DNA of 40,853 nucleotides from Candidatus Coprousia avicola (GCA_018715125.1 DVMF01000069.1:1-40853); one strand, 5' to 3'; counted from the stretch's first letter, positions 1-8,939 are shown. A program made the numbers and translations. The notes: generated from the sequence alone by a model not told the origin.

Positions 1-1
1 A

Positions 2-904
2 GCCAACGAGGAAGAGCTTAACCACATCTTCGCTGAGATCTACCACATGGAAGACGAGGTTCCCATCGAGGTGCCGCTCGACAAAGTGAGCGTGCATATC
101 GTCTTCGACAGTGACGATAATGTGCCTGAAGAACTGAAAGGCAGCAATTACGTCCGCACGAAGGCGGACGAGGTGAAGAGCCTCATCAGCTATGCAGTGG
201 GCTGTATCATGGGTCGTTACTCACTTGACAAGCCGGGACTCGTGCTGGCGAACCAGGGCGACGGTCTTTCCGAGTATCTGCAGCAGGTGCCCGAGCCTAG
301 CTTCACACCCGATGCAGACGGCATCATCCCTCTCACCGACATCGAATATTTTCATGATGACGCGACGGGCCTGTTCGTCGACTTCATGGCGGCCGCATTC
401 GGCGAGGAGCACCTGGAAGAGAACCTTCAGTTTGTCGCCGATTCTCTCGGCGGTGCCGGTACGCCGCGCCAGGCTATCCGCACGTACTTCCGGGATGGGT
501 TCTTCGCGGACCACTGCAAGACCTACAGCGTGCAGAGCGCGGGTAAGCGTCCCATCTACTGGCTTTTCGACAGCGGCAAGAAGGGCGGCTTCCGTGCGCT
601 CTTCTACATGCACCGCTACACGCCGGACCTTCTAGCACGCCTGCGCACCGAGTACGTGCTTCCGCAGCAGGACCGCTATCGCACGCAGATCGACGTCATC
701 GACGACGCGATGGCGACGGCGGACAGGCGGGAGGCCGCCGACCTGCGCAAACGTCGGAAGAAGCTCGACGACCAGCTCGCCGAGACGGTTGCTTACGAGG
801 AAAAGGTGCACCATCTTGCCGATCAGATGATAGAGATCGACCTCGACGACGGAGTGAAGCACAACTACGCGCTGTTCCAGGACGTCCTGGCGAAGATCAA
901 ATAG
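2..904 (+). CDS. pglX: BREX-1 adenine-specific DNA methyltransferase PglX, C-terminal 300 residues (5' end outside window)
   Basis: The frame is open from base 2 with no start, so this is the end of a longer gene. The residues ANEEELNHIF just inside the window, and the later stretch KRPIYWLFDSGKKGGF followed by MHRY, are typical of the C-terminal part of BREX type 1 PglX. PglX is the methylase that marks host DNA at a non-palindromic site so that the BREX system spares it. The SAM-binding and NPPY catalytic motifs would lie upstream and cannot be checked. The last 90 residues are charged and probably helical (RRKKLDDQLAETVAYEEK). The stop is followed 9 bp later by pglZ, so the genes are one operon. 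The gene assignment is strong because pglZ and brxL follow in the standard BREX-1 order. Confidence 0.9.
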   Translation, partial: ANEEELNHIFAEIYHMEDEVPIEVPLDKVSVHIVFDSDDNVPEELKGSNYVRTKADEVKSLISYAVGCIMGRYSLDKPGLVLANQGDGLSEYLQQVPEPSFTPDADGIIPLTDIEYFHDDATGLFVDFMAAAFGEEHLEENLQFVADSLGGAGTPRQAIRTYFRDGFFADHCKTYSVQSAGKRPIYWLFDSGKKGGFRALFYMHRYTPDLLARLRTEYVLPQQDRYRTQIDVIDDAMATADRREAADLRKRRKKLDDQLAETVAYEEKVHHLADQMIEIDLDDGVKHNYALFQDVLAKIK

Positions 905-913
905 GAGTACGCG

Positions 914-3547
914 ATGGTATATAGCGCGATTGAACAGCTAAGGCAGATATTTTCATCGCCTCTTTTTGATGAGGAAGATAGGCGCATCGTGTTCTGGCAC
1001 GATGTGGAGGGCTCCTTTACCCAGGAGTTCGAGCAGATGCGTCAAGAGGGAATTGATGGGGTGGACAGAAGAAAGGTTCTCTTTGCCGATGCTTCCAGTG
1101 AATCGCTCTTCAACCTGAAACGTCGCATCTTGCGCGAGAACCGCGAAGACGACTTCCTCGTCTACACGCGCACCTCTCGGGACTTCTCGGAAGGCGGGTT
1201 GGAGGGAAACTGGCTTGCCGATATAGAGCTTATATCCGAGCACTTCCAGGCCGACAAGACATCGATGCTCTTGGGAGAGGTGAATGCTGGTCCCGATGCG
1301 CGCGACGCGGTGGCGAGGTTTGCGAGGTTCTTCGGGGCGGCGGAACGGCGTGCGGCGTACCTCAAGCGCATGCCTGAGACCTCAACTCCTGGCGATGTTG
1401 CGGTTGGCGTTGTCTCCACGATACTGAAGGCGCAGACATCCCGAATGGAGGATATCGTTGAAAGTCTGCTGTGCTCTCTGCACGAAGGTAGCGGCGAGCA
1501 GCTCCTCTCCGATTTTGAGAAATACGATGCCCTCTCGGCACTTGCCGCCCTGTTGGAGAAGCGCCTGGGCTATACCGGGGACCCTATGTCCGAGGCTGCT
1601 CTTTCGGAGCACCTGCTGCTCTCGGCTGCGTTCTGCACGCTGCCAGAGGACGTGATGTCCGGCTACTCCAATAGGATCTCCAGGGCGAATGCGCGCTTCT
1701 GCCTCAACATCGTACGCGATTGGCTTGACAGGCAGGATACCCGCAGCATCCTCTACGAGATATGCCGCAGGGTCGAACAGGAGACGAACCTTTCCGACGT
1801 GCTTTCTGGTGCGGAAGTCTCTCGACTTTCGGATACGGACATTTTCCCATGCGTAAACGAGGTTATCCTGACCTCCTTGCTGGGCAGCCTGGCGCAGGGA
1901 TCCGACCGCAGCGCAGAGGCCCTTACCATCTGCCAGAGGCGCAAGAACCTCAAATGGTACAAGCGCGTTGCGTGCTTCTTTGACCTGCTTGCCAACGCAG
2001 CGCAGGCCGAGAGCTTCTACCGAGAGCATCCACAGGGCTTCCACGCGTCCAATCCCGTTGATGCATGGAAGGGCTATGTGAGCGGCTGGAATTCCATGGA
2101 TGCCATCTACCGCAGCTTCTGCACTTCCTTCGACGAGTGCCAGTTGAGTGCCGAGGAGGTTCCCGATGTGTTACGCGATGCTGTGGAGAAGATGGCGGAG
2201 CGCGTCGAAAATTTGTATGTGAACTGGTTCCTTCCTGGAGTAAACGGCTGCTGGATCGGATGTTGCGAGCCCGATTGGGCCGAGAAAGGCCACATTGCGG
2301 GAATACCACTGCAGAGAGAGTTCTACAACCGCTACCCCTCGAGAAACTCGAGGGACTTCAAGCGAACCGTGGTGATCGTATCCGATGGCATGCGCTACGA
2401 GGTCGGGGCAGAGCTCGCTCGCAGGCTCGAGCAGGAGACGAAGGGTTCCGTCACGCTGGAGGCGTGCCAGAGCGTGTTTCCCTCGGTCACGGAGTTCGGC
2501 ATGGCGGCACTGCTCCCGCAATCTGAGATCTCGTACTCATGGGACTCCGGCGATGTGTTCGCCGATGGCATGCCCACGAGGACCACGAAAGAGCGCGAGG
2601 CCGTGCTCCAGAAGGCGGTTCCCGGTGCACGGGCGCTGACGGCGCAGGATCTGCGTGCGGGCAACCGCGCTGCGCGCAGGGAGCTTGTGGGCAGTGCGCC
2701 GCTCGTGTACATCTACCAGGACAAGATCGATTCGACCGGCGAGAAACCCAAACTCGAACATGACGTCTTCGCGGCCTGCGAGAGCGCTGTCGACGAGCTC
2801 GTCGCGTTGTGCAAGATCGTCGTGAACGACCTCGGCATCAACCGCGTCTTCGTGACGGCGGACCACGGTTTCCTCTACACGCGTAGGCCCCTCAAGGAGC
2901 ACGACAAGATCGCCAAGGCCGACATCGGGTCGGGCGATGTCCAGCTGCACCGCAGGCATGTCCTCTCCAGAGAGGCTATTGATAGCAACATTCTCGTGAA
3001 GATGAACATGGAAGACATCCACGGCGGAGAATATTATGGACTGGCGTTGCGCGAGTGCATCAGGTTGAAAAGCGTCGCGGGTAACAAGAACTACGCCCAT
3101 GGGGGCGTGAGCCTACAGGAGATGTGCGTCCCGGTCATCGAGTTCAGAAACCACAGGTCCAATTCGAAGGCGCGGGTCGACCAGGAGAAGGCGACGCTTT
3201 CCCTAGTCTCCACCAGCAGGCGCATCACGAGTTCCATGTTCCACGTGGACCTGTACCAGCGCGAACCCGTCTCCGGCAAGGTGCTCCCATGCGAGTATGA
3301 GCTGTGTCTTACCGACGGCTCGGGCAACCCGGTCACCGACATCCAGAAGGCGCATGCGGACATGGCGACACCCGACGAACGCGCCAGGGTCTCCAGGCCC
3401 ATGTTCACCCTCAAGGCAGGTATCGACTATCCGCCTGACGAGCGCTACTTCCTGGTGTGCAGGGACAAGGAGACTGACGAGATCGCCTGGAAGGAAGAGT
3501 TCACCATCGACATGGCCTTCGCGCCTTCGGTCGATTTCGGTTTCTAG
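914..3547 (+). CDS. pglZ: BREX-1 system phosphatase-like protein PglZ (type A)
   Basis: This 877-residue protein has the length and layout of BREX-1 PglZ. The C-terminal half holds an alkaline-phosphatase-superfamily domain: VIVSDGMRYE, with the metal-binding Asp near residue 491, and FVTADHGFLY, with Asp650 and His651. Both pairs expected to hold divalent metal are present. The N-terminal half is helical and without a recognisable catalytic motif. PglZ is essential for BREX phage restriction and methylation, but its exact reaction is not settled. The ATG at 914 has an AGGAG about 8 bp upstream and lies 9 bp after pglX. The brxL start lies 10 bp after the pglZ stop, so translation is probably coupled along the operon. 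No truncation is seen. Confidence 0.93.
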   Translation: MVYSAIEQLRQIFSSPLFDEEDRRIVFWHDVEGSFTQEFEQMRQEGIDGVDRRKVLFADASSESLFNLKRRILRENREDDFLVYTRTSRDFSEGGLEGNWLADIELISEHFQADKTSMLLGEVNAGPDARDAVARFARFFGAAERRAAYLKRMPETSTPGDVAVGVVSTILKAQTSRMEDIVESLLCSLHEGSGEQLLSDFEKYDALSALAALLEKRLGYTGDPMSEAALSEHLLLSAAFCTLPEDVMSGYSNRISRANARFCLNIVRDWLDRQDTRSILYEICRRVEQETNLSDVLSGAEVSRLSDTDIFPCVNEVILTSLLGSLAQGSDRSAEALTICQRRKNLKWYKRVACFFDLLANAAQAESFYREHPQGFHASNPVDAWKGYVSGWNSMDAIYRSFCTSFDECQLSAEEVPDVLRDAVEKMAERVENLYVNWFLPGVNGCWIGCCEPDWAEKGHIAGIPLQREFYNRYPSRNSRDFKRTVVIVSDGMRYEVGAELARRLEQETKGSVTLEACQSVFPSVTEFGMAALLPQSEISYSWDSGDVFADGMPTRTTKEREAVLQKAVPGARALTAQDLRAGNRAARRELVGSAPLVYIYQDKIDSTGEKPKLEHDVFAACESAVDELVALCKIVVNDLGINRVFVTADHGFLYTRRPLKEHDKIAKADIGSGDVQLHRRHVLSREAIDSNILVKMNMEDIHGGEYYGLALRECIRLKSVAGNKNYAHGGVSLQEMCVPVIEFRNHRSNSKARVDQEKATLSLVSTSRRITSSMFHVDLYQREPVSGKVLPCEYELCLTDGSGNPVTDIQKAHADMATPDERARVSRPMFTLKAGIDYPPDERYFLVCRDKETDEIAWKEEFTIDMAFAPSVDFGF

Positions 3548-3557
3548 GAGAGATGAG

Positions 3558-5729
3558 ATGTCAGAACATCAGACAGATGCAGTTCCCGCACTCGAGCTCG
3601 ATCCGCTCGACAGAAAGATCATGGAGGCCTTTCCCGGTAAAACCGTGAGGAAAGGTCTCACCTCGCTCATGAAGCGCGGCGTGAACGTGCCCACGTTCGT
3701 ACTGGAGTACCTATTGGGCATGTACTGCTCGACTGACGATGAGGAGTCGATCGAACGGGGGCTCGACCGCATCAGGAGAATCCTGACCCAGAACTACGTG
3801 CGACCTGACGAATCGGAACGCATCAAGTCTAAGATACGCGACCTGCGCACCTACACCATTATCGACAAGGTGACCGCGAAGGTTGACGAGTACCGCGACA
3901 TCCACGTGGCGACGTTCTCCAATCTCGCCATCGACCCCGTGGTGATGCCCGACGAGTTCGTCCGCGAGTATCCCAAGATGCTCTCCGGCGGCATGTGGTG
4001 CATCATGCAGATGGAATACTTCCGTCTCGAGGACGAGCTGGAAGACGAGCTCGCCGACATCTTCGACGAGCCGCGCAAGCCCCGCTCGGTGCCGAAGAGG
4101 AACGCGGGTCCTGAGGACAACCCGTTCAAGATCGCGAACCTCACCCCCATTCAGATGCCCAGACTCGACCTCGACTCGATTATCGGGCAGAGGGAGAGGT
4201 TCACCACCGAGGAGTGGATCGACCTGCTCTTGCGTAGTGCGGGCTATGAACCCGCTGGCATGGAGCTGCGCACGAAGCTTCATTTCATCGAGCGCATGGT
4301 ACCCTTGATTGAGCGTAACTACAATCTCTGCGAGCTCGGGCCGCGCGGAACGGGCAAGAGCCATATATACAACGAAGTGAGCCCGTATGCCATCCTGCTC
4401 TCCGGTGGTCAGACCACCACGGCGAACCTTTTCGGCAGGCTCAACGCGAGTCCCAGGCACGCGACGAGCATGGAGCGCACCGGGCTCGTCGGCAACTGGG
4501 ACTGCGTCACCTTCGACGAGGTGGCGGGCATGCACTTCAAAGACACGAACGCCATCCAGATCCTCAAGGGCTACATGGCGGGCGGTACGTACGCCAGGGG
4601 CAGGGAGTCTTTCAGTGCTGATGCGTCCCTCGTCTTCGAGGGAAACATCAACGACAGCGTGCACAACGTGCTCAAGACCACGCACCTGTTCGATCCGTTC
4701 CCGCCTGAGTTCAACGAGGACTCGGCGTTCTTCGACCGCATCCACTGCTACCTTCCCGGTTGGGAGATACCCAAGATGCGCAGCGATTTGCTCACGAACC
4801 ACTACGGTCTCATCACCGACTGTTTGAGCGAGTTCTGCAAGGAGATGCGCAGGAGGGACTACACCCATCATATCGATGGCTTTTTCAGGTTGAACAGCGA
4901 CTTCAACACTCGCGACGAGATAGGCGTTCGCAGAACCTTCAGCGGACTCATGAAGCTTATCTTTCCTGACGAGAACATCGACAAGGAAGATGCACGTATG
5001 ATCCTCGAGTACGCCATCGAGGGAAGGCGGCGTGTGAAGGAGCAGCTCAAGATCATGGCCGGCGTCGAGTTCATGGATGTGAACCTAGGCTACGTCGATG
5101 CCGAGAACCCCGCCGACGCGCGCATCGTGTTTGTTGCCGAGCAGGCGGACGAGACCCTGATACCCGAGGCTCCGCTGCAACCAGGGCACGTATTCGCGAT
5201 AGGGCGAAGCATCGGGGACGAGTACGCCGTATACAAGCTGGAGAACAAGGCGGTTGCGGGGTCGTTCCGCTTCGAGAACGAGGGCGTAGGTTCGAACCGT
5301 GCCGCTCGCGAGTGCATCGAGGCTGCATGGAGCTGCTTCGAGAACAACGGCGATCGCGTTGCGGCTGGTATGCACATGAGGAAGAAGGATTACCTCCTCT
5401 TTGTGAACGATCTGCAGGCGAAGGGACCGAGCGACGAGGTCAGCCTAGCGGAGTTTATCGGGCTTTGCTCTGCAGCATGCAACCGTCCCGTTGTGGCCTC
5501 TTTGGCGATTCCCGGCATCGTTAGGCTCTCGGGATCTATGGATGACTTGAAAGGTCTCGAGGATATCCTGAGGGTGGCCAAGAACGCCGGTGCAAAGCGA
5601 ATTCTTCTGCCGTTCAGCGCAATTCGCGACATGCAGGATATTCCCATGGAACTCGCCAGCAGTGTCAGCCCTGATTTCTACCAGGACGGCGACATCGTGG
5701 GCGCAGCTCGCAAGGCGTTGGAGATTTAA
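3558..5729 (+). CDS. brxL: BREX system AAA+ / Lon-like protein BrxL
   Basis: The protein has 723 residues from the ATG at 3558, which follows a GGAGA ribosome site. An open frame reaches further upstream inside pglZ but has no matching start signal. It contains a Walker A motif (GPRGTGKS, residues 261-268), a Walker B motif (VTFDE, Asp320 and Glu321) and a C-terminal Lon-like domain ending AGAKRILLPFSAIRDMQDIP. BrxL is a DNA-binding AAA+ protein required for phage restriction in BREX-1. In my hand alignment with E. coli Lon, Ser629 matches the catalytic Ser, but the catalytic Lys position is Ile670, so peptidase activity is unlikely. It is the last standard BREX gene; a damaged Abi gene follows after 15 bp. 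Confidence 0.93.
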   Translation: MSEHQTDAVPALELDPLDRKIMEAFPGKTVRKGLTSLMKRGVNVPTFVLEYLLGMYCSTDDEESIERGLDRIRRILTQNYVRPDESERIKSKIRDLRTYTIIDKVTAKVDEYRDIHVATFSNLAIDPVVMPDEFVREYPKMLSGGMWCIMQMEYFRLEDELEDELADIFDEPRKPRSVPKRNAGPEDNPFKIANLTPIQMPRLDLDSIIGQRERFTTEEWIDLLLRSAGYEPAGMELRTKLHFIERMVPLIERNYNLCELGPRGTGKSHIYNEVSPYAILLSGGQTTTANLFGRLNASPRHATSMERTGLVGNWDCVTFDEVAGMHFKDTNAIQILKGYMAGGTYARGRESFSADASLVFEGNINDSVHNVLKTTHLFDPFPPEFNEDSAFFDRIHCYLPGWEIPKMRSDLLTNHYGLITDCLSEFCKEMRRRDYTHHIDGFFRLNSDFNTRDEIGVRRTFSGLMKLIFPDENIDKEDARMILEYAIEGRRRVKEQLKIMAGVEFMDVNLGYVDAENPADARIVFVAEQADETLIPEAPLQPGHVFAIGRSIGDEYAVYKLENKAVAGSFRFENEGVGSNRAARECIEAAWSCFENNGDRVAAGMHMRKKDYLLFVNDLQAKGPSDEVSLAEFIGLCSAACNRPVVASLAIPGIVRLSGSMDDLKGLEDILRVAKNAGAKRILLPFSAIRDMQDIPMELASSVSPDFYQDGDIVGAARKALEI

Positions 5730-5744
5730 CGTAGAGGCGACTAT

Positions 5745-6583
5745 ATGATAAGTGATATGGAAAAGGCTTTTTCGAGAAGCTCTTTAACCGCAATGGCTAT
5801 GTTCTTGATTTTTCGACAGCTAATTTTGATATCTTCACTATTCAAAGTGTCGGAGTGGCTCTTTGTAGTAAATATCATCTTTCAAAAGGCAAGTCTCTAC
5901 ATGAGTTTCTTTGGGAAGCGAATGCCTCTGATGTGAGTAAGCTCTTGTCTGACCTGCTTAGCTATTATGAGGCGCATTTTGGTCCCGAATACGACGATTC
6001 GCAATCGTCCGATTTCAAATCGTATAGACACGAGAAAGGGATGAAATCAGTATATAAAAAGTGCCGTGAAATTATCGACAGAGAACAAGCATCTAATTCT
6101 CCTTTTCTCGCATCGGCGGAATATATCAAACAGGAATTCTCAAGCGAACATATGGACAAGCAAATCGAGTTGTTATTACGCATGAGAACCGAAAGCCCCT
6201 ATGACGCAATCGGCAAGGCTAAAGAGCTCATTGAAAGTTGCTGTAAAACAATTCTTGAAAGGCAAGGTGTCGTTCCGGAAAAAAGCTGGAGTGTTTCCCA
6301 GCTAACAAAAAAGACTGCAGAAGTTCTCGACATAGACGGTAAAGGATTAACTGATAATGACCCCTCCGGTCCAATTGTTAAAAAAATCCTAGGAAGTCTT
6401 CGGGGACTAGCGTCAGGAGTTGCGGAATTCAGAAACATGTATGGAAGTGGTCATGGGAAGAGTGCGACATTTCAAGAATTGCCAGCACGGCATGCAAAAC
6501 TTGCCGTCGGGAGCTCTCTGACGCTAGTTGAATACTTTTGGGAAACCTATGAATGGAGAAAATCTCAGCATCGTCTTAAATAG
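5745..6583 (+). pseudogene. Abortive infection family protein (Abi_C domain) with a one-base frameshift near its start
   Basis: From about 5774 onward the frame encodes FEKLFNRNGYVLDFSTANFD, then the region around 5855-6583, giving a typical Abi_C protein. The second half holds the conserved IGKAKELIESCCKTILER, and RNMYGSGHG followed by a helix, near the C-terminus. No good start exists in this frame, because a TGA lies at 5753 just upstream. The plausible starts (ATG 5745 or 5757, with AGAGG upstream) are in another frame and read MEKAF before diverging. Adding one T to the T5 run at 5768-5772 would join them as MEKAFFEKLFNRNG. So this is a -1 change in a homopolymer: a real mutation, phase variation or a sequencing error. 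A truncated product could start at the GTG at 5855. The gene is strikingly AT-rich compared with its neighbours. It follows brxL by 15 bp and probably shared its transcript. Confidence 0.75.
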
Positions 6584-6667
6584 GATCAGAGCATCAGGGC
6601 AGTTTGGTAAATATCAATGACAGCACAAATACCGATTCTGTTTAAGATAAACCAGGGTCTTATCTCT

Positions 6668-7036
6668 TTAACGACGCTCCATCTCGGAAATGAAATCGTC
6701 TGCCTCTTTAAGTGGGCTCTTCTGGTCGATATCTCCAAGACCAGCGAACAAGTCTGCAAGAAGTTCAATTTTAGCCTCGAGTCGCTTGCTGATGCCAGAG
6801 TTCTCCCGGATGCGACAGAGCTCCTGGTACACCGCCCGCATTTCGTCGCGGAGCATCTTGTAGGTGCGGACATCCGGGACAATCGTGAATTCCTTGTTTT
6901 CAAGCTTGGTCATGATGTATTCCTGCTGGGTCACCCCTGCGGCTTTTGAAAGAAGCTCGATTCTCTCGTTTTCCTCGGGGCTTACGCGGAACGCTTTCGA
7001 TATGGTGCGTTTTCGTCGGTAGTTGGGGCAGGGCAT
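6668..7036 (-). CDS. MobC-like ribbon-helix-helix mobilisation accessory protein
   Basis: The 122-residue protein starts with a basic stretch (YRRKRTISKAFRVSPEENERI) typical of ribbon-helix-helix DNA-binding proteins. It continues with a long charged helical part, RTYKMLRDEMRAVYQELCRIRENSG, as in MobC relaxosome accessory proteins. Such proteins help a relaxase nick oriT during conjugal mobilisation. No relaxase gene is visible in the window. Its ATG overlaps the stop codon of the integrase gene (TGATG), which points to translational coupling downstream of int. The assignment to MobC rather than another ribbon-helix-helix regulator rests on length, motif order and context only. Confidence 0.6.
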   Translation of the reverse strand: MPCPNYRRKRTISKAFRVSPEENERIELLSKAAGVTQQEYIMTKLENKEFTIVPDVRTYKMLRDEMRAVYQELCRIRENSGISKRLEAKIELLADLFAGLGDIDQKSPLKEADDFISEMERR

Positions 7037-8109
7037 CAGAAACCACCTCTTTCGTTGTCAAGCTCGTTTGCCATGTCGTCCTGGATGTTGGGAAACAGGT
7101 GTGCATACCTGAAGGTGATGTCCGATGATTCATGGCCCATCCGGTCCGCGATAGCCACGGCGGAAAACCCCATGTCGATGAGCAGACTTACGTGGCTGTG
7201 CCTTAGGTCGTGGATGCGGATGCGCTTAACGCCGGCTTTCTCACTTCCGCGTTTCATAACGCGTGAAAGTTGGCTCTTTGACACGGGGAACATCCTGTCG
7301 CCAGGTCCGATTTTGGGATGTTTGGAGAGGTAGTCCCTGATTGTTTCTGCGAGGAAGTTGGGAAGCTTTACGGTTCGTATCGACTTGGGCGTTTTGGGAT
7401 CTGTGATAACGTCGCGTCCTCCCAGGCGCTGGTAGGATTTGTCTATACGCATGGTGTTGCGACTCCAGTCAAACGAGTCTGGCGTGAGAGCCAGCAGCTC
7501 TCCTTCCCGAATCCCAGTCCAGTAGAGAATCTCGAAAATAACGAAGAACATCGGGCTTTCCATCATTACATCGGCGAACTTGAGGTATTCCTCTTTCGTC
7601 CAGAAGTTCATTTCCTTGGTGTCCTTCGAGCCCATCTTCATGGTGCGTACGGCGGGGTTCGGATTAAGTCCGTAGAAGCGCGCCGCGTGGTTTAGTATTG
7701 CGGTTAGCTGATTGTTGACGGTTCTTAGGTAGGTGGGGCTGTATCCTTTGCCATCGTTGGCATCGGGGCTCATGAGCTCGTTCTGCCACCGCACGATATC
7801 GAGGCTCGATATCTCGGCCATCCGCTTCTTCTCGAAGAAGGGCAGAATCTTCGATTTGATAGTGTATTCCTTCTGCCGCCAGGTGTGCTCTCTTAGCCTT
7901 GGCCTGACGTCGGCGGCATAGACCTGGAAGAACTCGCCGAATGTCATTGCCATAGTGCAGCCCGCCGAGGCAATGAAGTCTTCCTCCCATGCCTGTGCTT
8001 CTTCAGGGGTGGAAAAGCCCCTCTTGCACTTATGCACCTCGTTGCCGAACTTGTCCTTGCATCTGAACTGAGTGAACCAGGTGCCGTTGTCGGATTGCTT
8101 AACGACCAT
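7036..8109 (-). CDS. int: Tyrosine recombinase, phage-type site-specific integrase
   Basis: The 357-residue protein has the three-part layout of integrases: an N-terminal arm-binding domain (GTWFTQFRCKDKFGNEVHKCKRGF), a core-binding SAM-like domain at about 55-145, and a catalytic domain. The catalytic set is complete: Arg201 (TGIREGELLAL), His300 and Arg303 (HDLRHSHVSLL), His326 (MGHES) and Tyr335 (FRYAHLFP). The enzyme should integrate and excise the island. The start at 8109 overlaps the end of the upstream excisionase-like gene by 11 bp, and the stop overlaps the MobC-like gene, so xis, int and mob form one unit. That unit appears to be driven by the promoter at 8352-8380, under control of the neighbouring repressor. 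Confidence 0.95.
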   Translation of the reverse strand: MVVKQSDNGTWFTQFRCKDKFGNEVHKCKRGFSTPEEAQAWEEDFIASAGCTMAMTFGEFFQVYAADVRPRLREHTWRQKEYTIKSKILPFFEKKRMAEISSLDIVRWQNELMSPDANDGKGYSPTYLRTVNNQLTAILNHAARFYGLNPNPAVRTMKMGSKDTKEMNFWTKEEYLKFADVMMESPMFFVIFEILYWTGIREGELLALTPDSFDWSRNTMRIDKSYQRLGGRDVITDPKTPKSIRTVKLPNFLAETIRDYLSKHPKIGPGDRMFPVSKSQLSRVMKRGSEKAGVKRIRIHDLRHSHVSLLIDMGFSAVAIADRMGHESSDITFRYAHLFPNIQDDMANELDNERGGF

Positions 8110-8308
8110 CGTCTCTCACCCCGCGCTCGTCTCCGAAGTACTTCTCTTCGATTATCTGGCTGCTGACCCTACCTGGTATGGTCGCGCACCCGCGCTGCTC
8201 CATTTCGCGGTTGAGCTCCCTGATGATCTCGTACGCCTTGCTCCTGCATACTCCGAGTTTCATCGAGACCTCAGAAGCACTTAGCAAGCGCCTCTCTTTT
8301 CCATCCAT
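8099..8308 (-). CDS. Small helix-turn-helix protein, probable excisionase
   Basis: I start the gene at the ATG at 8308, because a strong GGAGG lies 6 bp upstream of it. A longer frame reaches 8380 but has no ribosome site and would run through the operators. The 69-residue product has a DNA-binding helix-turn-helix (LLSASEVSMKLGVCRSKAYEIIRELN), as in MerR-like excisionases encoded beside integrases. An excisionase bends attachment-site DNA so that the integrase favours excision. It is the first gene of the leftward xis-int-mob unit and overlaps int by 11 bp. The function is inferred from size, fold and position; a small transcriptional regulator is the alternative. Confidence 0.65.
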   Translation of the reverse strand: MDGKERRLLSASEVSMKLGVCRSKAYEIIRELNREMEQRGCATIPGRVSSQIIEEKYFGDERGVRDDGR

Positions 8309-8322
8309 GTATCCTCCTAATA

Positions 8323-8402
8323 GTTCGAAATCGAACGGTATATCATCGACTATAGTAATAGTTCGAAATTGAACGGTCAATATATACCGTTCAATTTCGT
8401 GC
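8323..8402. promoter_or_regulatory. Three copies of a 14-bp palindromic operator between repressor and integrase genes
   Basis: Copy 1 (8323-8336) is a perfect palindrome, GTTCGA-AA-TCGAAC. Copy 2 (8361-8374) differs by one base in the right half. Copy 3 (8389-8402) is in inverted orientation (GTTCAATTTCGTGC) with a changed half-site. Copies 2 and 3 also form a perfect 14-bp inverted repeat with an 8-bp spacer (8364-8377 and 8386-8399). Copy 2 sits in the spacer of the leftward promoter. Copy 3 lies directly upstream of a TATATT -10 box (8403-8408) that faces the repressor gene. This is the layout of a phage-like genetic switch. Confidence 0.75.
8352..8380 (-). promoter_or_regulatory. Promoter of the xis-int-mob unit with an operator in the spacer
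   Basis: On the minus strand TTGACC (8375-8380) and TACTAT (8352-8357) are separated by exactly 17 bp. Operator 2 (8361-8374) fills the spacer. Bound repressor would therefore block RNA polymerase directly. The predicted start is about 40 bp upstream of the excisionase ATG. Confidence 0.65.
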
Positions 8403-8457
8403 TATATTGTCTATGCGATGCTATATGAGACTATCTAGACACTGACAGGAGAGTTGT

Positions 8458-8880
8458 ATGAGGTCCGGAGAGCTCATCAGGAAATACCGCAAGGCGAAGG
8501 GACTGACGCAGGCCGAGCTCGCAGATGCTTGTGGGTTAACGGATTCCGCCATCAGGAACTATGAGCTCTGCAACAGGACGCCTGGCGTCGAGCAGATAGA
8601 GTCCATCGCTTCTGCTTTGGGAATCTCCCCCGAATCTCTCCGCGAGGTGCCCCTCGAGTCAAGCCGGCAGGCTCTAGAGCTCTTGTTCAGACTAGAAGGG
8701 GAGTTTGGGCTCGTTCCCGATGAGATTGACGGTGAATTGGTTCTGAAGATCGACAAGAAGGCAGAAAAATCCCAGAAGCTCGCCCAGGCGGTTAAAACCT
8801 GGAAGCGCATGATTGATTCGGAAAAAGCTGGCGAGATCAGCTCTGGGGAGCTGTCCGAATGGAAGCTCTCATTGCACTGA
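8458..8880 (+). CDS. XRE/cI-family transcriptional repressor of the mobile element
   Basis: The 140-residue protein has an N-terminal XRE helix-turn-helix (IRKYRKAKGLTQAELADACGLTDSAIRNYE) and a second half of unknown fold rich in Lys and Glu. No RecA-cleavage or metallopeptidase motif is visible, so it is not an obvious LexA-like self-cleaving repressor. It is divergent from the excisionase and integrase genes. The three palindromic operators in the shared spacer are its most likely binding sites, which would give autoregulation and repression of excision. The ATG follows an AGGAGAG ribosome site. A terminator lies 40 bp after the stop. Confidence 0.8.
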   Translation: MRSGELIRKYRKAKGLTQAELADACGLTDSAIRNYELCNRTPGVEQIESIASALGISPESLREVPLESSRQALELLFRLEGEFGLVPDEIDGELVLKIDKKAEKSQKLAQAVKTWKRMIDSEKAGEISSGELSEWKLSLH

Positions 8881-8920
8881 AATCAAGCCACTTCAGGAAT
8901 AATTGCGAATCAAAAATCAG

Positions 8921-8939
8921 CGGCCTTCGGGCCGTTTTT
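8921..8939 (+). terminator. Rho-independent terminator after the repressor gene
   Basis: The stem CGGCC with a TTCG loop and matching GGCCG is followed at once by five T residues. It lies 40 bp downstream of the repressor stop on the same strand. Confidence 0.85.
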
